A DNA stretch of 64,000 nucleotides from Manis javanica (lineage: Eukaryota > Chordata > Mammalia > Pholidota > Manidae), in assembly GCF_040802235.1 (NCBI RefSeq), contig NC_133157.1:36546501-36610500 (forward strand). The letters are read 5' to 3'. The notes below the pieces were generated by a model that was not told the origin of the DNA, did no database searches, and saw nothing but the letters and a program-made list of their open reading frames with translations. Numbering within the stretch: the stretch's first letter is position 1; each line of letters starts with the position of its first letter. This document shows positions 11,535-23,953 of this stretch, one piece after another. Both the position numbers and the translations under genes were made by a program.

Positions 11535-13723
11535 TTATTTTTATTTTGGTATCATTAATCTACAATTACATGAAGAACATTATGTTTACTAGGCTCCCCC
11601 CTTCACCAAGTCCCCGCCACAAACCCCACTACAGTCACTGTCCATCAGCATAGTAAGATGCTGTAGAATCACTACTTGATGCTCAGCCCTCCCTGTGCAC
11701 CCCCATTATACATGCTAATTGTAATGCCCCCTTTCTTTTTCCCCACCCTTATCGCTCCCTTCCCACCCATCCTCCTCAGTCCCTTTCCCTTTGGTAACTG
11801 TTAGTCCATTCTTGGGTTCTGTGATTCTGCTGCTGTTTGTTCCTTCAGTATTTCTTTGTTCTTATACTCCACATAAGAGTGAAATCATTTGGTACTTGTC
11901 TTTCTCCGCCTGGCTTATTTCACTGAGTATAATACCCTTTGGCTCCATTCATGTTGTTGCAAATGGTAGGATTTGTTTTCTTCTTATGGCTGAATAATAT
12001 TCCATTGTGTATATGTACCACATCTACTTTATCCATTCATCTACTGATGGACACTTAGGTTGTTTCCATTTCTTGGCTATTGTAAATAGTGCAGTGATAA
12101 ACATAGGGGTGCATCTGTCCTTTTCAAACTGGGCTGCTGTATTCTTAGGGTAAATTCCTAGAAGTGGAATTCCTGGGTCAAACGGTATTTCTATTTTGAG
12201 CTTTTTGAGGAACCTCCATACTGCTTTCCACAATGGTTGAACTAATTTGCATTCCCACCAGAAGTGTAGGAGGGTTCCCCTTTCTCTGCAACCTTGCCAA
12301 CATTTGTTGTCTGTTGTCTTTTGGATGGTGGCGATCCTTACTGGTGTGAGGTGATATCTCATTATGGGTTTAATTTGCATTTCTCTGATGACAAGCGATG
12401 TGGAGCATCTTTTCATGTGTCTATTGGCCATCTGAATTTCTTCTTTGGAGAACTGTCTGTTCAACTCCTCTGCCCATTTTTTAATTGAATTCTTTGCTTT
12501 TTGTTTGTTGAGGTGCGTGAGCTCTTTATATATTTTGGATGTCAACCCTTTATTGAATCTGTCATTTATAAATATATTCTCCCATACTGTAGGATGCCTT
12601 TTTGTTCTATTGATAGTGTCCTTTGCTGTACAGAAGTTTTTCAGCTTGATATAGTCCCATTTGTTCATTTTTGCTTTTGTTTCCCTTGCCCAGGGAGATA
12701 TGTTCATAAAGAAGTTGCTCATGTTTATGTCCAAGAGATTTTTGCCTGTTTTTTTCTAAGAGTTTTATGGTTTTATGACTTACATTCAGGTCTTTGATCC
12801 ATTTTGAATTTACTTTTGTGTATAGGGTTAGATAGTGATCCAGTTTCATTCTCTTACATGTAGCTGTCCAGTTTTGCCAGCACCAACTGTTGAAGAGGCT
12901 GTCATTTCCCCATTGAATGTCCATGGCTCCTTTATCGTATATTAATTGACCATATATGTTTGGGTTAATGTCTGGAGTCTCTATTCTGTTCCACTGGTCT
13001 TGGGTCTGTTCTTGTGCCAGTACCAAATTGTCTTGATTACTGTGGCTTTGTAGTAGAGCTTGAAGTTGGGTAGCGAGACCCACCCCCACTCTTTATTCCT
13101 CCTCAGGATTGCTTTGGCTATTCGGGGTCTTAGGTGGTTCCATATGAATTTTTGAACTATTGTTCCAGTTCATTGAAGAATGCTGTTGGTAATTTGATAG
13201 GGATTACATTGAATCTGTAGATTGCTTTGGGCAGGATAGCCATTTTGACGATATTAATTCTTCCTAGCCAAGAGCATGGGATTAGTTTCCATTTGTTAGT
13301 GTCCTCTTTAATTTCTCTTAAGTGTCCTGTAGTTTTCAGGGTATAGGTCTTTCACTTCCTTGGTTAGGTTTATTCCTAGGTATTTTATTCTTTTTGATGC
13401 AATTGTGAATGGAATTGCTTTCCTGATTTCTCTGTTAGTTCATTGTTAGTGTATAGGAAAGCAACAGATTTTTGTGTATTAATTTTGTATCCTGCAACTT
13501 TGCTGAATTCCAGTATTAGTTCTAGTAGTTTTGGAGTGGAGTCTTTAGGGTTTTTTTATGTACAATATCATGTCATGTGCAAATAGTAACAGTTTAACTT
13601 CTTCTTTACCAATCTGGATTCCTTGTATCTCTTTGTCTTGTCTAATTGCCATGGCTAGGACCTCCAGTACTATGTTGAGTAACAGTGGGTAGAGTGGGCA
13701 TCCCTGTCTTGTTCCTGATCTCA
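11535..13723 (-). mobile_element. 5'-truncated L1, 2.2 kb
   Basis: Reads on the - strand. The tail is the T-rich run at 11535-11550, followed by the 3' UTR ('ggtatcattaatctacaatt') and the 3' third of ORF2. It stops in the reverse transcriptase region and is enclosed by a perfect 15-bp TSD, so both borders are known exactly. The perfect TSD suggests a fairly recent insertion. Confidence 0.95.
11870..13723 (-). pseudogene. L1 ORF2 C-terminal fragment, broken
   Basis: Frames at 12024-12734 and 12607-13089 encode the end of ORF2p: a '[20 protein letters not shown]' block, then '[10 protein letters not shown]', '[12 protein letters not shown]'-type sequence, the cysteine-rich '[18 protein letters not shown]' segment and the terminal 'CPSVDEWIK'. 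Frameshifts separate the blocks. The catalytic reverse transcriptase core and endonuclease are absent through 5' truncation. Confidence 0.9.
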
Positions 13724-13738
13724 GAGGATTCTATTCTT
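13724..13738. repeat. L1 target-site duplication, right copy
   Basis: Identical 15-mer to 11520-11534. Confidence 0.95.
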
Positions 13739-13869
13739 CATCAGACATGGACATCCCTAGCTCTACTTCCCTAACTATGGAATTACCAGAATTAAAATAA
13801 TCTCTTCCAAGGGGAAGGAAGGCTATTTTTTGCCAGTCCCTCTTCCTTTTCAGCAGAACTCTAATAAGC

Positions 13870-14300
13870 AACTGTATGAGTTTGCTAGCACTACTGTAAG
13901 ACAGTACCACAGAAGGGATGGCGTGAACAACAGAAATCTATTTTCTCATAGTTTTGGAGGTTACAAGTCCAAAATCAAGATGTTGGCAGGGTCGTTATTT
14001 TCTGAGGCTTCTTTGGCTTATAGATGGCTGCCTTCTCTCTTGGTCTTTTCTCTTTGTCTCCCTCTGTGTCCAGACATCAGTCAATTTGAATTACTGCTCA
14101 CCCCCATGGCCTCATTTAACCTTAGTTACCTCTTTAAAGACATTTTCTCCAAATTACAGTCACATTCTGTAGCACTAGGGTTTAGGACTTCAGCATATGT
14201 ATTTGACAGGGACATAAGTCATCACAAAACACCTCCTAGAAATTCAGTCCTTGCTGATAAGTTATTATATTCATACAGTTTGGATTCTTCTCAGGGAATA
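13870..14300 (-). repeat. MaLR-type LTR relic (MLT1-like), antisense
   Basis: 'gtatgagtttgctagcacta', 'cagtaccacagaagggatgg', 'tttggaggttacaagtccaa' and 'gtccaaaatcaagatgttgg' are the reverse complement of a typical MLT1-class 3' to 5' order. The 157-codon + strand frame here is incidental. Confidence 0.75.
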
Positions 14301-14399
14301 TAGCTTTCAATATCCCAGCTCTAAGTAGTTTGTTTAATCATTTTTTAAATTATGAAGAACTGAGTATTAAAGCAATTTGAAAATACAGAAGTGAAAATG

Positions 14400-14960
14400 G
14401 GCGAATGTTGCTTATAATCCCATTACTTAAATATGGCCCATCTTAATATTCTTCTTATGTATTTGCAGTCTCTTTCCTACACATAATATACTTACATAGT
14501 TATATTCAGTCAGTGATTTGGTTTTGTTTTTTTATACACAACAGTACCAGGCAAGCATTTTCCCATGTCCTGGGAATATAAATATTATAAAGTCTGCCTA
14601 ATATGGGATCTAGGAAGAATGTCATAATTTACTTAACGATTCCTCTATAGTCAGACAATGTAAGGTGTTCCCAGTATTTTGCTTTCATACAGCTGTGAGA
14701 AATGCCTTTATCTGCATAAAAAGTTTTTTTTCCATATTTGAAATTATTTCCTTAGTGTAGAGTACCAGAATTGCTTTGGATGAAGGGGTTTTAATATATT
14801 ACAAGTTTTGCTTTCCAAAGGTTTATGCCAATTTATAGTCCTATTAGCCAAATAAGAGAATAACTCTTTTATTAAACACTGATTACCACTGGGTGGCATC
14901 ATTATTTTTATTCTTGATTAATTTGGTAGGCAAAATGCATGTTATTGCTATAACTTCCAT
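14400..14960 (-). repeat. Old L1 (L1M-type) 3' relic
   Basis: Text such as 'tttgctttccaaaggtttat' and 'gccaatttatagtcctatta' is a decayed antisense of the ORF2 C-terminal/3' region of Mesozoic-age L1s. Confidence 0.55.
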
Positions 14961-15324
14961 TGAACAAGTTGTTAGAGAGGCAAAATATTTTCCCGTGTTT
15001 GTTGATTAGCTATGTTCCTTTTTTAGGAATTATTGGTATGCTTTGTCCATTTAGCTACAAAAATTTCAGTGTTCTTATAAATTTGTATGAGTTTTTATTA
15101 ATGGTGAAAATATTAATCATTGAAAAATTAATTGGGTTGTTTTTCCACACTACCTACTGTTTGCCTTTTAATTTTTTTTAATGCTAGAAATATTTTATAT
15201 TTAACAGTAGTTTTATCTGTTGATTATTTCCTTCCTGCTTCTCCATGGCTTAGACAACCATTTCTGTTTTCTTCAAACTTTTCAATTAAAAAAATTTTTT
15301 TTTGACACCTTTATATAGAGTAGC

Positions 15325-15500
15325 AACCTGATTTAGTGGAAAGGGCATGGGCTTTGTAGTCAAACTTTAGAATCCTGGTTCTGCTATTTAATGTGTCCTC
15401 TCCTGTTTGTTATTCTGTAAAATTAAAATACTTTTCTGCAACCCTGTAATGGGGATTAAAAAAAGATGGACATATATATTGTACTGTACGTATCAGACAA
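15325..15500. repeat. MIR SINE relic
   Basis: 'gtggaaagggcatgggcttt' and 'gaatcctggttctgctattt' are the 5' half of MIR. Confidence 0.75.
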
Positions 15501-16050
15501 TAAATGTTAGTTTTACCCCCTTATCTTTAAATCATTTTGGTACAATGAGTACACTGTGGCTCTAAATCTTTCCTCCAGTTTGTTAATACATTGTCTCCCT
15601 ACTTACTTTTATCTGCAGGAAAAGAATCTGTGTTCTTATGAGTTGACAGCAAGCACATTCTTGTCATGGTAGCAGATGTTTGTAAAGTCTAACTTAGACT
15701 GTTTAATTTTTTTCTGTCCCTCTGTGTCTTTTTCTGAAGGTTCTTCCTGGCACCCTTATGCTAAGAAATATGTATTTTGAAATGGGGATATTGTAGCTCC
15801 AATATTTTAGGTATAACAAATTGGAGACTATGGTAATAGACTTATGATAAATTGTTTTATTACCCCAAAACAGTGTCTTCCCACTTTGGCCTGGATTCTT
15901 CATTCTGATTGATACAGATGATATATGATATCCTATATTAAGGTCCATGTATTTTCAGCCACTACAGGCAAGTCTCTTTTGAAAAAAATAGAAAGAGAAC
16001 CTGAAAGAGAACTAACATTATTATTGGATATTAGTGATGCCAGGGTTCTT
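15501..16050. other. Intergenic, nothing recognised
   Basis: AT-rich. The largest frame is 81 codons with no family resemblance. Confidence 0.5.
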
Positions 16051-16059
16051 GTTTGAGGA

Positions 16060-16790
16060 GTCAAAGAATGAACTTAGCAAACACCCAAGGTAGGAAAGCC
16101 AGGGAAAGGCTTTTATTGAGAGATACATCAAGAGGACAGAGCTCTGGCTGGTGCCAGGAGGGGACAAGAGAGTCCCTAGTAGTGTGTTGTCTAGAGGTTT
16201 TATAGGCAGTTCAGAATTTTTGGGAAAGTGAAAAAAAAGGCTTAGGGATGTGGACTTGTTAAGTGGTCCCTGAATATTTAGAATTAACACAAACAACTTC
16301 CTGCTCTGATTTTTCCCTGAGAAACCAGCATTTTGGTCTGGGAGCATATCAAACAAGGCCGCCTGCCCAGCCCCCAAGGTGGGCTGAGGTATTGTTTGCT
16401 AAGGAGTAAGTTAAGAATCTTAGTTCTGAAGTTCCTGGGTGTTAAAATGCAATCTTATCTTTAAGGTGGACTCCTTCTTGCCTTTTAGTATGTTGTTTAT
16501 GCCTTTGCCATTATTCATTGTGCAGACTGCAAGTCACTTCATCAGGTCTGAAGGAGGAAAGACAACACACAGGCCTGGGCCTTTCAACATGCTTAAGTGA
16601 ATCTTATGATTACAAATGATTAGCATAATAAAAACATGTGATCTGATCTCCCTGAAGAATGACTCTAGAGCTTAATGTTTAACACAGAGTTTTGATAGGG
16701 GGGCTTCCTTGCATGTAGTTACATTGCTCTGACTGTAAATACCCTGCCTTGCTTTCTCCGGAGGCCGTCACCCTACTCTGACTACACCCC
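16060..16790 (-). repeat. Putative ERV LTR-like block, antisense
   Basis: An antisense AATAAA lies at about 16110 beside 'ccagggaaaggcttttattg', with GC-richer promoter-like text to the right ('aaggccgcctgcccagcccc'). This suggests a - strand LTR with R near 16110. No TSD or internal region found. The 118-codon - strand frame inside has no recognisable domain. Confidence 0.4.
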
Positions 16791-16804
16791 ATGGTCCCTG
16801 TCTC

Positions 16805-16900
16805 GTTAGTACTAGCTAGTATTTATTGAGCACTTACTATGTGCCAGACAATGTTCTAAATATTTTGCTTGAATTAACTCAGTATTTTTCAACCTGCAAA
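16805..16900. repeat. MIR SINE relic
   Basis: 'tatttattgagcacttacta' followed by 'tgtgccagacaatgttctaa' is close to MIR consensus. Confidence 0.75.
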
Positions 16901-17029
16901 TCTAGATGCATTTCTGGGCTGGGAAATCAGGTTAGTAGTTTGTGAGCAGCTGTTTTTTTAAACTTATTTTTGAAAAAATTGAAATAATAATTATTTGAAA
17001 TAATTTAAAAGAAAGTTTCTATATACTCT

Positions 17030-17890
17030 TCATTTAGCTTCTCTGCATGTTAACATCTTATACAATCGTGGTAAGAAATGAATACTAGTACAAAACTTTT
17101 AACCAAACTGCAGACTTTATTTGTATTTCCACACTTTTCCCATTTATGCCACTTTTCTATCCTAGGATTCAAACCAAGACACTGGAGTGAATTTAGTTGA
17201 AATGTCTCCGTAGTCTCTTCTGATCTGTATCAGTTTCTCAGTTTTTTTCTTGTTCCTTATGACTGATACATTTGAAGAGTACTGGGCAAGTGTTTTGTAC
17301 AATGGGCCTCAGTTTGGGTTTGTCTGCTGTTTTCTTATGATTATGCTCAGAGGATGAATTTTTGGGAAGAATGACACGGAGGTGATATGCCCTTCACATT
17401 GCCTCACTACCAGGTTGTACATGATATCATATAACTTCTTACTCTGCTGTTGACTTTGATCAGTTGGTTAAGGTGATGTCTGTTAAATCTCCACATTGTA
17501 AAGTTACTTTTCCTGTTCCATTCTCTATTTGTTAGACATGAGTTATGAAGTTGAGCCCACATTCAAGGGGGAGGGAATCCTGAAGGGAGGAGTATAAAAC
17601 AATTAGTTAAAACACCACAGTAATCTCTTAGAACACCTTTGGATTTACCATGAAAATTAATAAAAACAAAAGAAAACAACTAAAAACCCACCATAGTAAT
17701 TCATAAACATTTTGAGGGATATACTCTGAGACTATGTAAATAGAATTTCTCCTTAAACTTTTCCTCACTTATTTTATTATTCATTGGTACAACAATTTCT
17801 GTGGCATATCTAAAGGTGATTTTTAAATTTCATTCTTTTTATGTTTATTAACTGGAATTCTTATATAAGAAAGAGTTGTCTCTTCTATTT
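17030..17890. repeat. Old L1/HAL1-type 3' relic
   Basis: 'gttaaatctccacattgtaa' with 'agttac', later 'atactctgagactatgtaaa' and 'attggtacaacaatttctgt', is the recognisable tail of old L1M/HAL1 elements. Strand not assigned. Confidence 0.6.
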
Positions 17891-18159
17891 ATTCATTCAT
17901 CTATCTACATCAGCATTGGCTAATGGACATTTATTTTATTCTTTGAGTTAGAGCCAAATATTATAATTATTTTCTTGCTCAAATTGTTCCATTTTTGGCT
18001 AGGAGAAACTATTTTTTTAGAAAGCAGAAGTAGAATAGAAAACTATCAGAAGTGAATGAGCCATGATTATGTAAAATATTTACATTAAGGGATGTTAGAT
18101 GAAAGATATACTGAAACTCTCAGAGTACATAAATATGGATATTATTTTGTAAAACATTT

Positions 18160-18205
18160 TAGTCATATATATAATATATATATATATGTGTGTGTGTATG
18201 TATGT
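18160..18205. repeat. (TA)n(TG)n(TATG)n compound microsatellite
   Basis: A run of TA dinucleotides passes into TG and then TATG units. Confidence 0.9.
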
Positions 18206-18296
18206 GTTTCCTTTTGTGGGTTGCAGTCCAAAAGGATAAAAAGAAAAAAAAAAACCCAAACCCAATACTATAATTTAACACTTTCAGTCCTCTAGA

Positions 18297-18390
18297 CAAA
18301 TCTCTAAGGTAGTTATTATTATCCCCATTTTGCAGATGAGAAAACTAAGGCAGGAAAGCTTAAGTACCTTGCTGAAGGTCATGTCGGTTC
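18297..18390. repeat. MIR SINE, left part (host of nested insertions)
   Basis: 'attattatccccattttgca' and 'gatgagaaaactaaggcagg' are consensus MIR. The copy stops at about 18390 and resumes at 21054, so everything between was inserted into it. Confidence 0.75.
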
Positions 18391-18399
18391 TTCTAAAAT

Positions 18400-18649
18400 A
18401 GGGGTTGGCAAACTTTTGTGTAAGGCCAGACAGTAAACATTTTATCCTTTCTGGCCATGTGGCTTCTATTACAAATATTCCCCCTTGCTATTGTAGCATG
18501 AAAGCAGCCATAGATAATACATAATGAAAAAGCATGGCTAAGTTACATAGAACTTAATAGACAATGAAATTGAATTTCTTATGTTTTGTATGCCATGAAA
18601 GAGTATTCTTTTGATTTTTTTAGCCATTTAAAGATGGCTAACCGTTCTT
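18400..18649. mobile_element. MER5A-like hAT DNA transposon, left part
   Basis: Starts GGGGTTGGCAAAC (terminal inverted repeat) and continues 'taaggccagacagtaaacat' and 'agcatgaaagcagccatagat', the standard order of MER5A. Its other end is at 20984-21053, where 'gtagtttgctgactc' mirrors the first terminus. It is non-autonomous, old, and split by two L1s. Confidence 0.75.
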
Positions 18650-19630
18650 TTATTTTTGTTGTTTTTTTAATTAAGGTATTGATATATGCTTTTTTGAAGG
18701 TTTCACATGATCAACATTGTAGTTACTATATTCACCCATATTATCAAGTCCCCCTGACCCCACTGCAGTCACTGTCTATAAGCATAGTAAGATGCCACAG
18801 AGTCACTACTTGTCTTCTCTGTGCTCTACTGTCTTCCCTGTGACCCCCCCCACCCACATACCATGTGTGCCACTCATAATGCCCTTCAATCCTCTTCTCC
18901 CTTCCTCCCCACCTATCCTTCCCTACCCCTCCCCTTTGGTAACCACTAGCCCCTTCTTGGAGTCTGTGATCTGCTGCTGTTTTGTTCCTTTGGTTTTGCT
19001 TTGTTGTTATACTTCACAAATGAGTGAAATCATTTGGTACTTTTCTTTCTCCACCTGGCTTTTTTTCACTGAGAATACGCTCTAGCTCCATCCATGTTGT
19101 TGCAAATGGTAGGATTTGTTTTCTTCTTATGATTGAATAATATTCCATTGTGTATATGTATGACATATTTATCCATTCATCTACTGATGGATCTTAGGTT
19201 GCTTCTGTATCTTGGCTATTGTAAATAGTGCTGTGATAAACATAGAGGTGCATGCATCTTTTTGCATCTGGGATCTTGTTTTCTTTGGGTAAACTCCTAG
19301 GAGTGGGATTCCTGGGTCAAATGGTATTTCTAATTTAGTTTTTTGAGGAACCTCCATACTGCTTTCCACAATGGTTGAACTAGTTTACAGTCCCACCAGC
19401 AGTGTAAGAGAGTTCCCCTTTCTCTGCATCCTCACCAGCTAGTGTGAGGTGATATCTCATTGTTGCCTTAATTTGCATTTCCCTGATAATTAGTGATGTG
19501 GAGCATCTTTTCATGTGCCTGTTGGCCATATGAATCTCTCTGGAGAGGGGTCTGTTCATATCTTCTGCCCATTTTTTAATCGGGTTATTTGCTTTTTGGG
19601 TGTTGAGGCATGTGAATTTTTATATATTTT
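18650..19630 (-). mobile_element. L1 fragment, first of a back-to-back pair
   Basis: Starts with the older 'aattaaggtattgatatatg' 3' end and runs into the ORF2 C-terminus (frame 19181-19369, '[18 protein letters not shown]'). 5'-truncated at 19630. Flanked by ggctaaccgttctt at 18636-18649 and ggctaaccattt at 19631-19642. Confidence 0.85.
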
Positions 19631-19640
19631 GGCTAACCAT

Positions 19641-20969
19641 TTTTTTTTCTGATATTGTTAATGTACAATTATTTGAACATTATGGTTACTAGACTCCCCC
19701 TATTATCAAGTCCCCCCCACATACCCCATTACAGTCACTGTCCATCAGCATAGAAGAGTGCTATAGAATCATTACTTGTCTTCTCTGTATATACTGCCTT
19801 CCCCATATCCCCACCACCTACATTATGTGTGCTAATTGTAATGCTGCGTTTTATCCCTTATTCCTCTCTTCCCACCCATCCTCCCCAGTCCCTTTCCCTT
19901 TGGTAACTGTTAGTCCATTCTTGGGTTCTGTGAGTCTGCTGCTGTTTTGTTCCTTCAGTTTTTTATTTGTTATACTCCACAGATGAGTGAAATCATTTGA
20001 TACTTGTCTTTCTCCACCTGGCTTATTTCACTGAGCATAATACCCTCTAGCTCCAGCCATGTTGTTGCAAATGGTAGGATTTGTTTTCTTCATATGGCTG
20101 AATAATATTCCATTGTGTATATGTACCACATCTACTTTATCCATTCATCTACTGATGGACACTTAGGTTGCTTCCATTTCTTGGCTATTGTAAATAGTGC
20201 TGTGATAAACATAGGAGTGCATATGTCTTTTTCAAACTGGGCTGCTGCATTCTTAGGGTAAATTCCTGAGAGTGGAATTCCTGGGTCAAACGGTATTTCT
20301 ATTTTGAGTCTTTTGAGGAACCTCCATACTGCTTTCCACAATGGTTGAACTAATCTGCATTCCCACCAGCAGTGTAGGAGGGTTCCCATTTCTCCACATC
20401 CTCACCAACATTTATTGTTGTCTGTCTTTTTGATGCTATCTATCCTAACTGGTATGAGGTGATATCTCATTGTGGTTTTAATTTTCATCTCCCTGATGAT
20501 TAGCGATGTGGAGCATCTTTTAATGTGTCTGTTGGCCATCTGAATTTCTTCTTTGGAGAAGTGTCTGTTCAGATCCTGTGCCCATTTTTTTATTGGATTA
20601 TTTGCTTTGTTTGTTGAGGTGTGTGAGCTCTTTATATATTTTGGATGTCAACCCTTTATCCGATCTGTCATTTATGAATATCTCCCATACTTTAGGATGT
20701 CTTTTTGTTCTACTGATGGTATCTGTACAGAAGCTTTTTAGTTTTATATAATCCCACTTGTTCATTTTTGCTTTTGTTTCCCTTGCCCAGGGAAATATGT
20801 TCATGACAAAGTTGCTCATGTTTATGTCCAAGAGTTTTTTGCCTATATTTTTTTCTAAGAGTTTTATGGTTTCATGACTTACATTCAGGTCTTTGATCCA
20901 TTTTGACCTTACTTTTGTGTATGGGGTTAGTAATAATCCAGTTTCATTCTCTTACATGTATCTGTCCAG
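19641..20969 (-). mobile_element. L1 fragment, second of a back-to-back pair
   Basis: A different, younger-looking L1 3' end ('ctgatattgttaatgtacaa'). Coding relics at 20132-20389 (with '[20 protein letters not shown]') and 20598-20831 are out of frame with each other. Followed by ggctaaccattctt at 20970-20983, a third copy of the target sequence. Confidence 0.85.
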
Positions 20970-20983
20970 GGCTAACCATTCTT

Positions 20984-21053
20984 AAATAGTGGGTTCTTGA
21001 AAAACCGGAAGTGGGCTGGATTTGGTCCATGAGTTGTAGTTTGCTGACTCTTG
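20984..21053. mobile_element. MER5A-like transposon, right part
   Basis: 'gtgggctggatttggtccat' and 'gagttgtagtttgctgactc' are the right end of the element begun at 18400. Confidence 0.75.
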
Positions 21054-21122
21054 TTCTGAATCCAGGCCTTTCTGGATTCCTCTAGAACTGAAGCCTTAAC
21101 CACTGACTAAGGCTATATAAGT
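21054..21122. repeat. MIR SINE, right part
   Basis: 'tctgaatccaggcctttctg' then 'agccttaaccactgactaag' completes the MIR interrupted at about 18390. Confidence 0.7.
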
Positions 21123-21164
21123 ACTGGTGTAACCAAATAAAGTTTTTTCTGGTAATATAGTTCC

Positions 21165-21300
21165 TTATAATTTTTATATTCCAATTATTTCTAAAGACTT
21201 TCATATGCAATATCTTGCATGAACCTGACAATGCCCAATAAGGTAAGCAGCAGAATTTAGTTCCTGTCTATTTATGAAGAAACAGGCTTAGGAAGGGCAA
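21165..21300. repeat. MIR SINE relic
   Basis: 'aagaaacaggcttaggaagg' and its preceding text fit a decayed MIR. Confidence 0.5.
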
Positions 21301-22424
21301 GTTGTTAATTAGGAGTATTACGAGGGAACTGGCCTTTTAGAGAAATGAGACACAACAGTGTTAGTAGGGAGTCTTTTTGGTTATTCCATACCAGTCTCAC
21401 ACAGTGGCTGAATTATTAACTGTTTGTTTACTGCTTTCACAGGCCAGCATGCCCACAGCTCAGCTGGCTTTGGGCATAAATATACCTCAGAAATGACGGT
21501 ATACTGCCAAGTGTCATTGTCAGTGTATTAATTTTCAGCCAAGCAAAAGCACATATGGTCCTCTAGCCAATAATGCATTCACCCCCCTGGAGGAAAATAT
21601 GAAAAGCTGAATTCTAATCAGAAGGTTGTTGGTGACATGGGACATACATTGGGCGATCTTGGGTAATCTTTATGACTAATAGGTATGGAGCACCAATCTC
21701 TATCCATTAAAGGCAGAGATCTGCCAAGGGGACCAAAGTGTTCCACATGCTGGTCACACCACCCTTTTCTCTGCATTGTGTACATTTTTGCTTCTTAAAG
21801 CTCACTTTTTTAACTAGACCATTCCCTCTCAGTTATTGCATTCTTTGGGCAGGGTATAATGCATTTGATTATGACCATTTATTTTACTTTGAGGGAGTAG
21901 ATAAGATTTGAACTGATTCTAGAATTTAGTTTTATCTAGATTGTGAAAATCCTGCTTTGGAGTTTATACGCCTTGATTCTATCTTCCTAAACCTCAGCCA
22001 CCTATTACTGATTCTGTCTGAAATGAGTCTCATCTAAGAAAAACTAATTTTACCCACCTACCTTATTGCCAGCCACGTGTGTAGAAAAATCGAAGCTTCT
22101 GAGAATTTCTCCAGTGTATTTTCCATTGCATTATGCTCTCACTTTAGTCTAGCCAAGTGCACTTAAGCAAACATAAACAGGTTAATTGGATGGTGATGTT
22201 CTTTGCAGTCACAGGATGTGAAATTAGCTTATCTCAGCCTGGCTGGAAAGGGGTGATTGTGGTATCCTATAGGGGAGACTACTGTGAGAGGAGAGTTCTA
22301 TTGCATCTAGGTGGTAATAACTATAATTAGTGAGATTTTAGGACGTTGATGCCCTTATTTTCCTGATTCTAGTTCCTAGGTAGGATTTCTCCTTTGATAA
22401 ATTACAATTTAATGAAAGCACCTA
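21301..22424. other. Intergenic sequence, nothing recognised
   Basis: No repeat I can name and no sustained frame. Confidence 0.5.
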
Positions 22425-22530
22425 GCACAGTATGCCTGGTACAGAAAAGGTGGATATATTTTAATACAATAATAGAACAGGAAATAGAGGCCTGGAGAGG
22501 TGACATAGCTTGTACAGTGTCACACAGGTA
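22425..22530. repeat. MIR/L2 relic
   Basis: 'gaaagcacctagcacagtat' followed by 'ggcctggagaggtgacatag' and 'cagtgtcacacaggtaac'. Confidence 0.6.
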
Positions 22531-23034
22531 ACACATGGTCTCTGGTGTCTCCTTTCTTAATGTTAATCTTTAATTAAAACATCATTATCTGCCCTATATA
22601 AAAAAATTAAAATACAGATATAGTCGCTTTTGACTAGTACCCTCAATCACAGACCTCTTGCCCACCCTCAGCCACAGCTGCTGCTATCAGGTTTGTATGT
22701 ATCCTTTCAGAACTGTTTTCTTGTGCTCTTTCCATTAAATCTTCACCTCTCAATGTTGATTGAACAGACCAGACACAATCCTGTGTAGAGATAATATCTA
22801 CACATGAATGGTCATGACAATAAATTTTGTTAAAGGCATAGCCTGAGCATTCTCTGATCAATTCAGATGATAACAAGCTTCCCTTGAATTGGGCAAAACT
22901 CTTAAGGTTTCAATTGTTTTTCATCAAGTAGTTTAACCTACAGTCTACTAGTAACTAGCAAGTCAGTAATTAACATAGTGTCCTGCACAAAAATCAGGAT
23001 ATGCTAATTATCAAAAATACGTATATGGTGTGAA
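22531..23034. other. Intergenic sequence, nothing recognised
   Basis: AT-rich. A 77-codon - strand frame near 22643-22876 has no family resemblance. Confidence 0.5.
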
Positions 23035-23190
23035 TATAATTACTAATATTTATTGAGGGTTTACTTGCCAAGCAGGTTACTTTATTTACATAATCTCATT
23101 TAATTTTCACAACTTGAAGTGGTATTAACACAAAGGAGGGCTCCAATTAAGACAAAGCCTGCTGGACTCCAAAGTCTGTTTATCAAATCA
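23035..23190. repeat. MIR SINE relic
   Basis: 'ctaatatttattgagggttt' through 'ggactccaaagtctg' follows MIR order. Confidence 0.65.
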
Positions 23191-23690
23191 GCCTGGGATA
23201 CTGCCTTTGATGATCAAATAGGCCAGAAAATGAGAAAATGCTTTTAACGCTAAAACACTATGTTACAATTAAAAAACATTATTTCCTCTTTTATCCTGAA
23301 TTGCTGCAGTTAAAACAGGTTAGATCTTTCTTGAGAAAAGGGTTATTACTTGTTTGGAGATAGAAAATCTGGTTTGGGTATTTTAGCCAGGAAACAACTG
23401 AACCGCTCTAACCCTTTATCATTAAAATAAGACAATCCTGTTTCAAAAGGTTTGCTAAGATTGAATAAAAATGGTTGTGTAAATGGCTGACATCGAGTAG
23501 GCATTCAATAAATGTTAATTCACGCAAAACGGGCTTGGGAACGCAGAATTCGATCCCACATTTAAGAAAACCTAAATCCCTGGGCTTTTTGAAGCGTGGT
23601 GCTGTTACCAAGGACAGCCGTTGGCGTTTTCCCGCGTGCGGGGCGGGGCGCGAGCCCGGGAACGTGTAGCGGAACCCCACCCACGGCCGG

Positions 23691-23708
23691 ACTACATCTC
23701 CCAGCAGG
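23691..23708 (+). promoter_or_regulatory. ZNF143/Staf-type binding site
   Basis: ACTACATCTCCCAGCAGG closely follows the ACTACAATTCCCAGCATGC consensus found in many CpG-island promoters. It lies about 600 bp upstream of the exon-1 donor. Confidence 0.7.
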
Positions 23709-23945
23709 AATCACGCTCAGCCACCTGGCCGGTGGCATCTACTGGTATGTCTCAGAAGCTAGCCGTATCCGCTTTCCATCTCGGCCTTACCTTCGTCACT
23801 AAGTCACAAACGCGACATCTATGAAACCTCCAGGGGAAGGCTGCGGTGCGGTGGTGAGTGACTTTGCTGTGCAGCAGGCCGGGAGTCGCAGTCAGCTCGT
23901 GCAAGGTTTGGGAGGCTAGGCTTTGCCCGGAGTGGGCGGGCCACA

Positions 23946-23953
23946 TCACGTGA
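23946..23953. promoter_or_regulatory. Palindromic E-box TCACGTGA, distal
   Basis: Perfect TCACGTGA, a preferred site of USF- and MiT/TFE-type bHLH-zip factors, next to a GC box at 23934-23940. Factor identity is inference. Confidence 0.6.

Noticed and set aside
1..23500. Possible 3' end of the upstream neighbour (DCAF12 in human)
   Set aside because: No coding exon or recognisable 3' UTR with a polyadenylation context found; it probably lies further upstream.
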